Program-made: the position numbers and the translations under genes
Shown: positions 1 through 6,200 of the stretch, in pieces
Numbering within the stretch: position 1 is the first letter of the stretch
Layout of the letters: the number at the start of each line of letters is the position of its first letter
Notes under the pieces: generated by a model
Told to the model about the DNA's origin: nothing
Databases searched by the model: none
The model's input: the letters and a program-made list of their open reading frames with translations, nothing else
From: Endomicrobiia bacterium
GTDB lineage: Bacteria > Elusimicrobiota > Endomicrobiia > Endomicrobiales > Endomicrobiaceae
DNA: 7,137 bases
Assembly (NCBI GenBank): GCA_025998295.1
Contig: BNVT01000060.1
Location: 1 to 7,137 of the forward strand
Direction: 5' to 3'

Positions 1-118
1 CGTTGATGAGGTCACGGCAGGCGTGGCGGTTGTTGATGGCGATGAGGACGTTGATGAGGTGACGATGGACGTCGGAGCTGTCGGGGTTGTTGAGGACGTC
101 GGCGAGGCGAAGGTGGTT
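1..118 (-). pseudogene. Fragment of a pyrimidine-third-codon protein, running off the left edge
   Basis: The minus strand is open and protein-like for 39 codons, starting NHLRLADVLNNPDSSD and ending in ACRDLIN at the window edge. All 39 codons end in C (35) or T (4). This stretch is GC-rich, in sharp contrast to the AT-rich DNA beside it. The signature matches the C-terminal half of the gene at 4545-5234, which suggests the same kind of coding module, although I see no clear residue-by-residue alignment. The frame stays open upstream to a stop just before position 181, but that part (about 119-180) is AT-rich, has no good start or ribosome site and does not look like protein. I therefore read this as a piece lacking its N-terminal part. 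The product is unrecognised and may be helical (Leu/Asn/Asp/Ala-rich). The same bias also keeps a plus-strand frame open here (Val/Asp/Glu/Gly-rich, stop at 128-130), which I think is a mirror effect. Confidence 0.45.
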
Positions 119-180
119 TTTGGGTTTTAGCACTAAAAACTCGAAATGGCAGCAATGCCGAAAATAAGAGGTAAAAGTCT

Positions 181-378
181 ATGGCTAAAAAACAATTAAC
201 TTTTGAGAAGTCTCTTGAAAGACTTGAAGCAATCGTTTCAGAAATGGAAAATACTTCACCTGATTTGGATAAGGCTTGGATTTTGTTTTCCGAAGGTACC
301 GAACTTGCAAAATTTTGTTCGTCGAAATTAAACGAGACAAAGAAAAAAATTGAAATTATAACTTCTCCCGGAGTATAG
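181..378 (+). CDS. xseB: Exodeoxyribonuclease VII small subunit
   Basis: XseB is the small subunit of exonuclease VII, a cytoplasmic nuclease that degrades single-stranded DNA to short oligonucleotides. Several small subunits bind each large XseA subunit. The 65-residue product has the usual family length and two-helix layout. It starts with the typical FEKSLERLEAIVSEME, followed by LDKAWILFSEGTELAKFCSSKL and a charged Lys/Glu end. The ATG is preceded by AAGAGG at 166-171, nine bases away. XseA, the usual upstream neighbour, is not in the window: the sequence upstream is the GC-rich fragment at 1-118, so the ancestral gene order seems broken here. In many bacteria xseB is followed directly by ispA. 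Here ispA follows too, but only after an unusually long gap. Identification is firm for so small a protein because both sequence and neighbour agree. Confidence 0.88.
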   Translation: MAKKQLTFEKSLERLEAIVSEMENTSPDLDKAWILFSEGTELAKFCSSKLNETKKKIEIITSPGV

Positions 379-654
379 CCAACTAACTTCTGTATTGGTA
401 CATTTGCACTCACTAAAAAAATAGATATAAGATGCGCTTTGAGGTGCTAGCAAAAAAGTAGCGCATTCCTCTTAGGGCTAGAAAGTTTAGCGATTAGTGC
501 TCTGTTTTTTAAAGCTAGCTCTTTGCGGCCTTGCGGCTTAGTTAGTTGGCCAACCCACTTGAAGAAAGTGAAGCAAAAGACCTTGAAAAAAGATATAACT
601 TAAGCATTATAAAAATATCTATCAAGGTACAAGGGTCTCTTAAGGAGTAATGCT
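378..654 (+). other. Long xseB-ispA gap with inverted repeats
   Basis: These 276 bases separate two genes that are normally tightly linked. No start-supported gene is visible. An 11-base perfect inverted repeat, GCCAACTAACT at 378-388 and AGTTAGTTGGC at 540-550, brackets about 150 bases. It could be the ends of a small inserted element or a long-range RNA stem. Inside lies a hairpin candidate, ATGCGCT (432-438) with AGCGCAT (460-466). A frame open from about 450 to 600 has no start codon with a ribosome site and no recognisable family, so I do not call it. Near 582-615 there are only weak promoter-like words (TTGAAA, then TATAAA at a 19-base spacing). Confidence 0.4.
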
Positions 655-655
655 T
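602..655 (+). promoter_or_regulatory. Inverted repeat enclosing the ispA ribosome site
   Basis: AAGCATTA at 602-609 is the exact inverse complement of TAATGCTT at 648-655. The right arm covers the gap between the Shine-Dalgarno AAGGAG (642-647) and the TTG start at 655, and takes in the first base of that start codon. If the arms pair in the mRNA, the ribosome site sits in the loop next to the stem and the start is partly masked. The right arm also contains an out-of-frame ATG (650-652). Regulation by this fold is inference. Stem strength is modest (8 pairs, AT-rich, 38-base loop). Confidence 0.3.
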
Positions 656-1551
656 TGCAAAAAGGGATTGATTTTAAAAAATATCTTACAAAAAAAGCAG
701 AAAACGTGAATTCTGCGTTAAAAAGATTTTTGCCTAAAGATAATTCTATTATTTCTCAAGGCATGAGATACAGTGTTTTAGCGGGTGGTAAAAGATTACG
801 TCCTATATTTGTTATTTTAGCGGCAAAGCTTTTTAGCGTAAAATCCAAAGACGTAGTTCCTGCGGCTTGCGCCATTGAATATCTGCATACTTACTCTTTA
901 ATACATGATGATTTACCTGCTATGGATAATGACGATTTGCGAAGAGGAGCGCCTGCAAATCATAAAAAATTTGGCGAAGCAGCTGCTATTTTGTGCGGAG
1001 ATGCTCTTCTTACAGAGTCTTTTAATTTAATAACTAAATCAAACAGCAGTGATAAAAATATAAATGAAGCAATAAAGGTTCTTTCAGTTTACGGCGGATA
1101 TAGAGGTATGATTGCAGGACAAGCTGAAGATACTTTTGAAACAGGAAAATGGAGCAAAAAAAACAAAGCATCACTAGAACATAAATTAAAATTTATACAT
1201 ATTCAAAAAACAGCCGCATTGATAGTCGCAAGTTTAAAAGTAGGGGCTATTTTAGCTGGCGCAGATAAAAAAAGTTTAAAATCTCTTGAAGTTTATGGAA
1301 CAAATATTGGCATAGGCTTTCAGATAACCGATGATATTTTAGATGTATATGCAGATAAGAAATTATTTGGCAAAAATGGCAGCGATGCAGAAAATGACAA
1401 ACTTACTGCGTTGTCCTTATACGGTAAAGAAACAGCCAAAAAGAAAGCGGACAAATATATTAAGAGAGCAAAAAAGGCAGTATCTATATTTGATGATAAG
1501 TCCGAAATATTTATTTGGCTTGCGGATTATATCATAAACAGAAATTATTGA
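655..1551 (+). CDS. ispA: Short-chain polyprenyl (farnesyl/geranylgeranyl) diphosphate synthase
   Basis: This enzyme condenses isopentenyl diphosphate with allylic diphosphates to make C15 or C20 isoprenoid precursors for undecaprenol and quinone side chains. The 298-residue product is full length. It has the GGKRLRP substrate loop at residues 44-50. The first Asp-rich motif is DDLPAMDNDDLRRG (85-98), of the DDxxxxD type found in bacterial FPP synthases. A GMIAGQAED stretch (151-159) follows, then FIHIQKTAALI (180-190), the second Asp-rich motif DDILD (226-230), and the expected Lys/Asp-rich segment after it. The TTG start is chosen because AAGGAG (642-647) lies seven bases upstream. The ATG at 650 is in another frame and would hit an early stop. 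Product chain length (C15 or C20) cannot be decided from sequence alone, so the symbol is by family. It converges with tsaB across 184 bases without an obvious terminator. Confidence 0.9.
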   Translation: MQKGIDFKKYLTKKAENVNSALKRFLPKDNSIISQGMRYSVLAGGKRLRPIFVILAAKLFSVKSKDVVPAACAIEYLHTYSLIHDDLPAMDNDDLRRGAPANHKKFGEAAAILCGDALLTESFNLITKSNSSDKNINEAIKVLSVYGGYRGMIAGQAEDTFETGKWSKKNKASLEHKLKFIHIQKTAALIVASLKVGAILAGADKKSLKSLEVYGTNIGIGFQITDDILDVYADKKLFGKNGSDAENDKLTALSLYGKETAKKKADKYIKRAKKAVSIFDDKSEIFIWLADYIINRNY

Positions 1552-1735
1552 AAGTGGCGTTTGTCTTTGTTTTTTAGTTTACACTTCGTTACGCAGCAGT
1601 TGTGTACATATATTGTCAGGTATTAAAGCATTTTGGGTTTTGAGATTTAATTTTGTATCACACACATAATCTGGAGATATAATTTATGCAGGAAGTCTCT
1701 ATTCCAGAAAATATGTAAATGTATAGATTACTTCT

Positions 1736-2392
1736 CTACATTTTTTTGTTTTCTTCTGCCCATGAACGACGAATATAGAGCGGTTCTATTTTTGAATAGT
1801 CTGTGCTTTTTGTGGAATTATAAGCCAGTGTAGCTAAATCTTGAGCTTTTGGCATATGCATACTGTATGGCAACGATACGCTAAAATTTCCGAGCCCTTC
1901 TACGAGCCGTTCTTTATAGGTTATCACGGCATTTCCTATAACAAGTATTTTATTTTTGTATTTTTTGAAGTCTCTAACGAAAGAATCTATGCTTTTAATA
2001 ATAATTTTTTTGTTGTCTTTAACGTAAACCTCGTTTCTAAAAGCATCAATAGCGGCAACTATTTTTATTCCTTTGATTTGAATAAAAGATTTTTCCAAAA
2101 TTGATAAAGTGTTAATTGCTGTAATGGGTTTATGAAGCAATTGGGCAAATACTTTTACAGCAGTCATACCGACTCTTGTTCCTGTAAAACTTCCAGGGCC
2201 TGTAGATACTGCAAATTTATCTATAGTTTCAAAAGAATTCCCTGTCTCTTTTAATAACCTTTCTACGGTCGGTACAATCATTTCAGAATGGATATGTCCG
2301 TTATCGTAGTAAAATGACGCTATTGTTTTCTCGTTTTCATTCAAAGCTATGCTGAATGTTCTTCCTGAAGTTTCTATTGCCAAAATTTTCAC
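1736..2392 (-). CDS. tsaB: tRNA t6A biosynthesis protein TsaB
   Basis: TsaB is the non-catalytic ASKHA-fold partner of TsaD. With TsaE it allows threonylcarbamoyl transfer to adenosine 37 of ANN-decoding tRNAs in the cytoplasm. The 218-residue product begins with the typical MKILAIETSG. It carries the diagnostic STGPGSFTGTR (63-73) followed by VGM, and ends with EPLYIRRSWAEE (203-214), the conserved tail that often reads Y.R.p.wae. The middle is shortened relative to longer homologues but no motif is missing. The ATG overlaps the tsaE stop by four bases (ATGA type), implying translational coupling. It is the last gene of the thiL-tsaE-tsaB unit. I see no clear rho-independent terminator downstream. 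Confidence 0.9.
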   Translation of the reverse strand: MKILAIETSGRTFSIALNENEKTIASFYYDNGHIHSEMIVPTVERLLKETGNSFETIDKFAVSTGPGSFTGTRVGMTAVKVFAQLLHKPITAINTLSILEKSFIQIKGIKIVAAIDAFRNEVYVKDNKKIIIKSIDSFVRDFKKYKNKILVIGNAVITYKERLVEGLGNFSVSLPYSMHMPKAQDLATLAYNSTKSTDYSKIEPLYIRRSWAEENKKM

Positions 2393-2853
2393 TTTTGCTT
2401 CTCTATTTTTATTTTTCTCTCAGATCCTGTATTCTCAATTTCGACATTCCAGTGATTATCATTTTCAAAACCTATAAGCCTGTCTGCCCATTCGATAAGC
2501 GAAATATTACCGCTGTAAATATAATCTTCTATACCTACGTCCCAAACGCTTGACGACTGAAGTCTATATAAGTCCAAATGAAAAAGCTTTAAATCGTTTG
2601 CATCGTATTCGTTTACAAGCATAAAACTTGAACTGCGTGCAAAACCTTTGTTGCCGAAAGCTTTTACAACTCCTTGTGTAAAAGTCGTTTTACCGCTTCC
2701 TAAATTACCTTCCAAAAAAATAATATCGCCGCTTTTTAATACGGCAGCAAATTTTTTACCTAAATTTCTTGTTTCTTCGGGAGTTTTAGTAATAAAAATA
2801 CTATTTTTAAAAGTGTTTAAATCCCCAGCGTTGAATTTTTTGCTCTTTGCCAT
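2389..2853 (-). CDS. tsaE: tRNA t6A biosynthesis ATPase TsaE
   Basis: TsaE is a small P-loop ATPase that binds the TsaB-TsaD complex and resets it during t6A synthesis. The 154-residue product has the Walker A GNLGSGKTT at 49-57, the switch-like segment SSSFMLVNEY (74-83, usually SPTF...), the FHLDLYRL motif (91-98) and the C-terminal ISLIEWADRL (117-126), all in family order. SSSF in place of SPTF is a small departure. The chosen ATG at 2853 gives about 15 residues before the usual first strand and overlaps the end of the broken thiL reading frame by 47 bases. A downstream non-ATG start is possible, since family members often begin close to the TKTPEET segment. The gene appears intact although thiL upstream is not. 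Confidence 0.9.
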   Translation of the reverse strand: MAKSKKFNAGDLNTFKNSIFITKTPEETRNLGKKFAAVLKSGDIIFLEGNLGSGKTTFTQGVVKAFGNKGFARSSSFMLVNEYDANDLKLFHLDLYRLQSSSVWDVGIEDYIYSGNISLIEWADRLIGFENDNHWNVEIENTGSERKIKIEKQK

Positions 2854-3860
2854 TATGGAAATATCTTACCTCTTTTGATGAATTTATTTTTCCTATATAA
2901 GAAACTTGAGGAATTAATTTTTTTATAAGTTCAGTTTTTTGCTCCGACACAGTAAAAACAAGTTCATAATCTTCCCCACCAAACAATGCAAACTTAAGTT
3001 GTTTGTTCTCTTCCTTAAAAATTTTTTTTAAAGATTGTGAAGTAGGAATTTTGTCCATATAAATATCAGCGCCTTTATTTGAGTAAGTAAACCAACAGAA
3101 TATATAAACCATCTGAAGCGTCAGTTAAAGAAGTTAGATGCTTTGATATTTTGCTTGATTCATCAAGTCTTGCTTTCGGATTGTTCTGTTTTAAAATTAA
3201 AGAACGTTCATCTTTAGTATATTTATACTTTGCGCCGTATTTGTATAAAAGAAAAACTCCAGCTCCTGCATCTCCAAATGTGTTTGTTACGCCGATTAAA
3301 TCTCCAGTCTTTGCACCACTTCTTTTTATTATTCTGTCTTCACCTATGCCAATAACTGTGACTGATATTGTAATTTTGTCCGATTTTACCGTATCGCCAC
3401 CAGCTATTATCATTTTGTGCTTGTGGCAGGCTTTTTTAAGACCTTTAAACAAGTTTTTTATAAATATTTTGGAAGTTGTAGGAGGAATACCTAAACCTAT
3501 AAAAGCATATTTGGGTTCTATATTGCCCATTGCCGCTATATCGCTTACATTTACTTCAATGGCTTTTTCGCCAAGTTCCCGCGGTGTTATCCACTCTTTT
3601 TTAAAATGGACATCTTCAATAAGCATATCTTTTGTTACACAAATTATATCTTTGCCTGATCTAAAACAAAAGCAGTCGTCACCGATATCTGCAACAATAT
3701 ACTTATTATCTTTTGAACTTGAAAACTGATTTTTGATTATGTCTATTAACCCAAACTCGCCTATTGATGAAATATTCTTATTCTCCACGCTTATCGTCCA
3801 TTTGTTGCCATGTAGCAATTCCTTTTGCTCTTTGTTTGTTGTGCTAGACATTAACTTCAT
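2807..3860 (-). pseudogene. thiL: Thiamine-monophosphate kinase, broken by frameshift
   Basis: ThiL phosphorylates thiamine monophosphate to the active cofactor thiamine diphosphate. The first frame (3860-3075) holds IGEFGLI (33-39), the metal-binding ADIGDD (57-62), TKDMLIEDVHF (76-86), NVSDIAAMG (104-112), AGGDTVKSD (153-161), TNTFGDAGAG (192-201) and DASDG (247-251), then runs into a stop. The family sequence continues in another frame, readable back to about 3112 and ending at 2807: YSNKGADIYMDKIP, FALFGGEDYELVFT and the C-terminal GFKHF. The break lies at about 3080-3110, just after DASDG. Adding one T there would restore DGLYISVGLLT, though a second change is still needed to reach the later frame, so I suspect more than one indel. 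The first 25 residues are longer than usual and have no ribosome site. A GTG at Val25 may be the true start. A sequencing error is the alternative. Confidence 0.82.
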
Positions 3861-3935
3861 TTATTACTGTTTTTGGAGCATAAGCAGGCACACATGTCAT
3901 GTATATATGAAATTATTGTTATCTACTAAAGTGTA

Positions 3936-4058
3936 ATGTTTTGCGTAAAGCAAAAAAGCACTGTGGGAGTAAAAGGCATTACAAGAATGGTGCAGTACAT
4001 GAGTAACAAAGATATGTACGTCGAGATTGCAAGAGGTCTAATATTTCAGTTTTCATAA
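3936..4058 (+). other. Possible 40-codon reading frame in the 3861-4112 gap
   Basis: The 252 bases upstream of thiL contain no confident gene. One plus-strand frame from ATG 3936 to TAA 4056-4058 reads with protein-like texture, for example GVKGITRMVQYMSNKDMYVE. It has no good ribosome site at the ATG. A GGGAG at about 3963-3967 precedes an internal ATG (3985) too distantly to be convincing. I recognise no family. It may be a gene remnant or chance. A small AT-rich hairpin (TTTTGC 3939-3944 with GCAAAA 3950-3955) overlaps its start and lacks the T-run of a terminator. Confidence 0.18.
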
Positions 4059-4112
4059 GTTATCCTTTTCAAAGACACGTTCACAATAGCCTTATCATTT
4101 AACGTAATAATA

Positions 4113-4505
4113 TTAAGTGTAGGCATAAATATCATCGTCAGTTACTATATCGTATAAATGTAAGATGTTTCTTTTGTATTCATGTAGTACTTTAGTATGT
4201 GGTATTTTTGTTCTAAACCATTTGACTATACAGCTGTAACACAATTGGCGATGACATTTCAAGCATTTTCTTCCGGGATGGTCATAGGGGAATCTCTCCT
4301 GAACATTCCGCATGCAAATAGGACAATGTGGATCAGGGCTTGCGCAGTTCAATTAGGCACGATGAGATACGACAATCTTGTAGATGGATCAAGTCTGCAC
4401 TGTTCAAGTAGCAGTAAAACATGCAGTCGTATAGTAGACGCAAGGATGTATTGGCTTTGATGATTGATGCTTTAGGTTTTTGACTCCTCAGTTTCTAAAG
4501 CGCAT
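4113..4505 (-). pseudogene. RING-like zinc-finger protein gene, frameshifted
   Basis: The intact 3' part (from 4352 to the stop at 4113) encodes HCPICMRNV followed by KCLKCHRQLCYSCIVKWF, a cysteine layout (CxxC; CxxCxxxxxCxxC) typical of RING or related zinc fingers. This part begins right after a stop and has only a TTG start. In a second frame just upstream (4494-4333) I read YDCMFYCYLNS, LIHLQDC and SSCLIELRKP, which would supply the first half of a RING before DPHCPIC. Joining the frames gives the RING order: a Cys pair, LxxLxxC, CxxC-LIELRK, CPIC. Further upstream, ATG at 4503-4505 preceded by AAAGG begins MRF and joins KLRSQKPKAS after one more indel. So one gene with at least two frameshifts is likely, with missing His/Cys ligands. 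RING proteins are mostly eukaryotic ubiquitin ligases. In bacteria they occur as host-directed effectors. Function here is inference. Confidence 0.45.
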
Positions 4506-4544
4506 TTTTAAGCCTTTGTATAGTAAGGTGTTATAATAATGGTG

Positions 4545-5234
4545 CTATGTATAGATAGTGGCAGCGATATGGCGGGTAGTAGAGAGGGCATCAGCAGCAG
4601 CAGTACGGGTATGGGTGGCGACAACACGGGTAGCATTAGCATCGGCGGGGCGGTTGAGTTCATTAGTGTAAAATCCGGTGAGGTAATCGAGGTGGTCGGC
4701 TGCATTATTGAGGGAGACAGAGAGGTCAGTGTAGGTTATGGGGATGGGAGCATTGTCGAGGGCATCAACAGCATTCTCAGTGTTCTGGCTGACATGGTTG
4801 AGGGTGGCGATAAGGCCGTTGTTGCGGGCGGTGATGGCGGCTGGGATAAGATTACCGAAGTCTATGCGGGCGGTTTCAAGGTAATCACGAGCGCCGCTAA
4901 AGGCAGTGGTGAATCTATTGAGTGAGGCAGTGTGTTCAGCGACTAACCGTGGGGCTGCGCTGATTGTTTTCTGCACTTCGTGAAGTTTAGAACCTCGGCT
5001 GTTTTCTTTAAAGGCTTCATAGAAGAAACGGCCTAGTGGCAACCCTGGGGTCTCAATAAAATCATGCTTCAGCTGAAGTACTATATCATCATGGTTCATC
5101 CTTTTCTTTAGCGTTTCTTCATCATAGGTCGCCTCCGGTTCTTTACCTTTTTTATCATTACTTAGCCAAATGGCATAAGGTAGATTTTCCTTTGCAGCCT
5201 CATTTATGATGTTCAGCTCATGTTCAATCTTCAT
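4545..5234 (-). CDS. Unrecognised protein with pyrimidine-third-codon C-terminal half
   Basis: The product has 229 residues and matches no family I know. Start: ATG at 5234 overlaps the end of the upstream gene by 11 bases, so translation is probably coupled. A TTG five codons earlier is the alternative. Residues 1-107 are ordinary: charged, with mixed codons, Lys/Glu-rich, containing WLSNDKKGKEPEATYDEE. From residue 108 the coding style changes abruptly: 112 of the last 122 codons end in C or T. As a result this half has no Lys, Met or Trp and is rich in Ala, Thr, Asn, Asp, Leu. It reads like amphipathic helices, for example LIATLNHVSQNTENAVDALD and LSVSLNNAADHLDYLTG. I see no signal peptide and no membrane segment. 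The upstream partner is exported and the downstream neighbour is the RING-like remnant. The gene may be a fusion of a host-derived N-terminal part with an acquired or diversified module. Confidence 0.7.
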   Translation of the reverse strand: MKIEHELNIINEAAKENLPYAIWLSNDKKGKEPEATYDEETLKKRMNHDDIVLQLKHDFIETPGLPLGRFFYEAFKENSRGSKLHEVQKTISAAPRLVAEHTASLNRFTTAFSGARDYLETARIDFGNLIPAAITARNNGLIATLNHVSQNTENAVDALDNAPIPITYTDLSVSLNNAADHLDYLTGFYTNELNRPADANATRVVATHTRTAAADALSTTRHIAATIYT

Positions 5235-5493
5235 GAGTCTTTTTTTCAATTATATTGCATTGTTTGATCGTTTCTGCAACAGGGTGTTTCATACCAGGTC
5301 GAACAATTACATCGCCTCCTTCCTTACCGAGATCAGATACAATTTTATTTTTAAGCTCCCCAAATATTTTTGTAAGTACTACCTTTTCTTCTGTAAGATC
5401 TTCTACAATACCCTCAGCTCGAGCCTCCGTTGAACTACATATAGAACTGATCAAAACAAAAAGACCAAATGCCACCGCTTTGAATTTTATCAT
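5224..5493 (-). CDS. Small exported protein of unknown function
   Basis: The 89-residue product starts with a classical signal peptide: MIKFK, a hydrophobic core AVAFGLFVLISSICSS, then an AxA-type cleavage site TEARA-E after residue 26. The predicted mature part is about 63 residues, highly charged, with ELKNKIVSDLGKEGGD and one Cys (in IKQCNII), and resembles no family I recognise. The start is well supported: AGGAGG lies six bases upstream of the ATG (5500-5505), so the longer open frame upstream is untranslated leader. A promoter match (5595-5622) and a perfect palindrome (5521-5536) precede it. The end overlaps the start of the next gene by 11 bases, so the two are probably made together. 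Product location would be the periplasm or outside the cell. Confidence 0.78.
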   Translation of the reverse strand: MIKFKAVAFGLFVLISSICSSTEARAEGIVEDLTEEKVVLTKIFGELKNKIVSDLGKEGGDVIVRPGMKHPVAETIKQCNIIEKKTHED

Positions 5494-5520
5494 CTTGTTC
5501 CTCCTGCTGTAAATTTTTGG

Positions 5521-5536
5521 GATAAAATATTTTATC
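5521..5536. promoter_or_regulatory. Perfect 16-base palindrome in the leader of the exported-protein gene
   Basis: GATAAAATATTTTATC is its own reverse complement. It lies about 28 bases upstream of the ATG at 5493 and downstream of the promoter match at 5595-5622, a position suited to an operator for a dimeric repressor. AT-rich palindromes arise by chance in such DNA, but 16 perfect bases is long. Confidence 0.35.
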
Positions 5537-5594
5537 TTGTTTATTAATATCAGAATTAAAATTAATTTACAAGTCATGTGCAACTTTACAACAT

Positions 5595-5622
5595 ATTGTA
5601 ACTGGTATTTGACTTTTACCAA
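5595..5622 (-). promoter_or_regulatory. Sigma-70-type promoter for the 5493-4545 gene pair
   Basis: On the minus strand TTGGTA (5617-5622) and TACAAT (5595-5600) are separated by 16 bases. The -10 word matches the consensus at five of six positions and the -35 at four. The predicted start leaves a leader of about 90 bases before the ATG at 5493. It lies in the gap after the 5679-6191 gene, so the exported-protein pair could be transcribed independently. Confidence 0.45.
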
Positions 5623-5678
5623 TTTGCACAAATGAACATAACAATAATGGTTTTATAGAATGAGTAATCTATATATAA

Positions 5679-6191
5679 TTACCTACTCAGCAATCTATTC
5701 ATTTTCTTATCATGTTCTATCTTCCGATTTTCCCACCACTTTTTTCTATCACAGTCATGAAGCTTAGTATTAAGATCAACCAGAGGATCACCGCTTTCTG
5801 AGTCAACCATTGCAGTGTAAAAGGCTATGTGCTCATTAATAGTCCCTCCATCAATGCCAACTAGCTCACCACCAGTTCTACTATGTATTTCACGGTATTT
5901 AGGAGGAATGCCTAGATCCTCCATTAACGTTCTAAGTTGCCCGACGAATATAGGATTATCCTGATTTGGTCCTACATCCATTTCTCTTAACTCACTATCG
6001 GTATATTTATACCATAGATTTTTATCAATCTCATTATGTTTACCTAGGACAAAGAGCATTCTTTTCATTGCATATAGTCCACAGTTTTTACGCGTCCATC
6101 CATTATCATGACCCCTGTAATAATAATGATTGTTCTCATATACTATACGTTCAATATTTTCTCCAAAATCTTCTTTTTCAATTTTTAACAT
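5679..6191 (-). CDS. Possible papain-fold cysteine peptidase or toxin-type domain
   Basis: The 170-residue product is not firmly recognised. It contains GWTRKNCGLYAMKRML (31-46), where Cys37 in an N-C-G context at the start of a predicted helix resembles the catalytic Cys of papain-fold enzymes (C39-like, or papain-fold toxins). Further on, EHIAFYTAMVDSESGDPLVDL (His121, with Asp130, Asp135 or Asp139) looks like the His strand followed by the Asp of such a triad. The expected Gln upstream of the Cys is not evident, so the call is tentative. There is no signal peptide and no membrane segment. The C-terminal 25 residues are very basic (DRKKWWENRK, DKKMNRLLSR). The ATG at 6191 lies nine bases after the lipoprotein stop, with only a weak AAGAGAG touching it, so coupling is likely. 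The role could be an effector or toxin. An unrelated globular protein is the alternative. Confidence 0.6.
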   Translation of the reverse strand: MLKIEKEDFGENIERIVYENNHYYYRGHDNGWTRKNCGLYAMKRMLFVLGKHNEIDKNLWYKYTDSELREMDVGPNQDNPIFVGQLRTLMEDLGIPPKYREIHSRTGGELVGIDGGTINEHIAFYTAMVDSESGDPLVDLNTKLHDCDRKKWWENRKIEHDKKMNRLLSR

Positions 6192-6200
6192 CTCTCTTAT

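Noticed and set aside
12..413. Minus-strand 133-codon frame across xseB
   Set aside because: It is antisense to xseB and ends in Pro/Arg-rich text that is the wrong frame of the biased tract at 1-118.
1686..1719. Short plus-strand frame MQEVSIPENM with GGAG upstream, after ispA
   Set aside because: Only ten codons and no recognisable family. It could be a remnant of a lost downstream gene but cannot be supported.
3151..3729. Plus-strand 192-codon open frame opposite thiL
   Set aside because: It is antisense to clear ThiL motifs, has no ribosome site and no recognisable family.
3939..3955. TTTTGC-GTAAA-GCAAAA hairpin as a terminator
   Set aside because: Six weak pairs and no uridine tract on either strand.
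4197..4460. Plus-strand 87-codon frame opposite the zinc-finger remnant
   Set aside because: It is antisense to the Cys-rich RING-like text, which is far more protein-like, and has no ribosome site.
5661..5689. Inverted repeat TGAGTA/TACTCA around the stop of the 5679-6191 gene
   Set aside because: Short AT-rich stem without a T-run, so not a convincing terminator.
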